Shown here one piece after another: positions 63,943-64,000 of a stretch of 64,000 nucleotides of DNA (position 1 is its first letter; each line of letters begins with the position of its first letter). Made by a program: the position numbers and the translations under genes. This DNA is from Margaritifera margaritifera (taxonomy: Eukaryota; Mollusca; Bivalvia; Unionida; Margaritiferidae): NCBI GenBank assembly GCA_029931535.1, contig JAQPZY010001498.1:934001-998000 (forward strand), read 5' to 3'. The notes under the pieces were generated by a model. That model was not told where the DNA came from. It saw only the letters and a list, made by a program, of their open reading frames with translations, and ran no database searches.

Positions 63943-64000
<58 letters not shown>
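63943..64000 (+). repeat. (TA)n tract at window end
   Basis: TA repeats run to the last base; the true length is unknown. A shorter (TA)n(TG)n tract is at 63499-63535. Confidence 0.95.

Larger units (their letters stand above)
62453..64000. other. Right flank, upstream of the DRAM-like gene
   Basis: AT-rich DNA with a tRNA-like element (63280-63385) and TA/TG tracts. No exon recognised on either strand. Confidence 0.6.

Overview
The window is nuclear DNA of an animal. It is AT-rich, has intron-rich genes with GT..AG junctions, and is loaded with long (TA)n tracts, tetranucleotide arrays, minisatellites and short transposon copies. The two protein genes and the repeat style fit a lophotrochozoan, most likely a mollusc. 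That placement is an inference from general character; I cannot name a class or species from sequence alone.

Left part (about 5.1-19.4 kb, + strand): thirteen exons of an RFX4/6-class transcription factor, closest by eye to RFX6. They run from just after the winged-helix DNA-binding domain through the extended dimerisation region to a Ser/Tyr/Pro-rich tail, a stop at 18975-18977 and a polyadenylation signal. Every exon junction keeps phase. The DNA-binding exons are not in the window and presumably lie to the left. The introns hold (TA)n tracts, three copies of a double-lobed palindromic MITE, a hAT-type MITE and a perfect 26-bp-arm hairpin.

Right part (about 48.9-61.75 kb, - strand): a complete seven-exon DRAM1/DRAM2-like (DRAM/TMEM150/Sfk1 family) six-pass membrane protein of 331 residues. 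It has an unusual C-terminal tail made of four 23-residue repeats. Exon 4 ends in a 30-bp duplication that carries a second, in-frame splice donor.

The genes are convergent, with about 29.5 kb of repeat-rich intergenic DNA between their polyadenylation signals. This holds one intact-looking tRNA-Gly(GCC), three decayed tRNA-Gly relatives inside a locally duplicated block (one copy inverted), three degraded non-LTR retrotransposon fragments, tRNA-derived SINEs, several hAT-like MITEs, arrays of short palindromes around ATACC..GGTAT and TTTCACATATGTGAAA, and minisatellites with 22-64-bp units. I saw no further protein gene there. Most long reading frames in the window are microsatellite translations ([21 protein letters not shown]) or chance frames. 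No operon, CRISPR, prophage or other prokaryotic feature is present.
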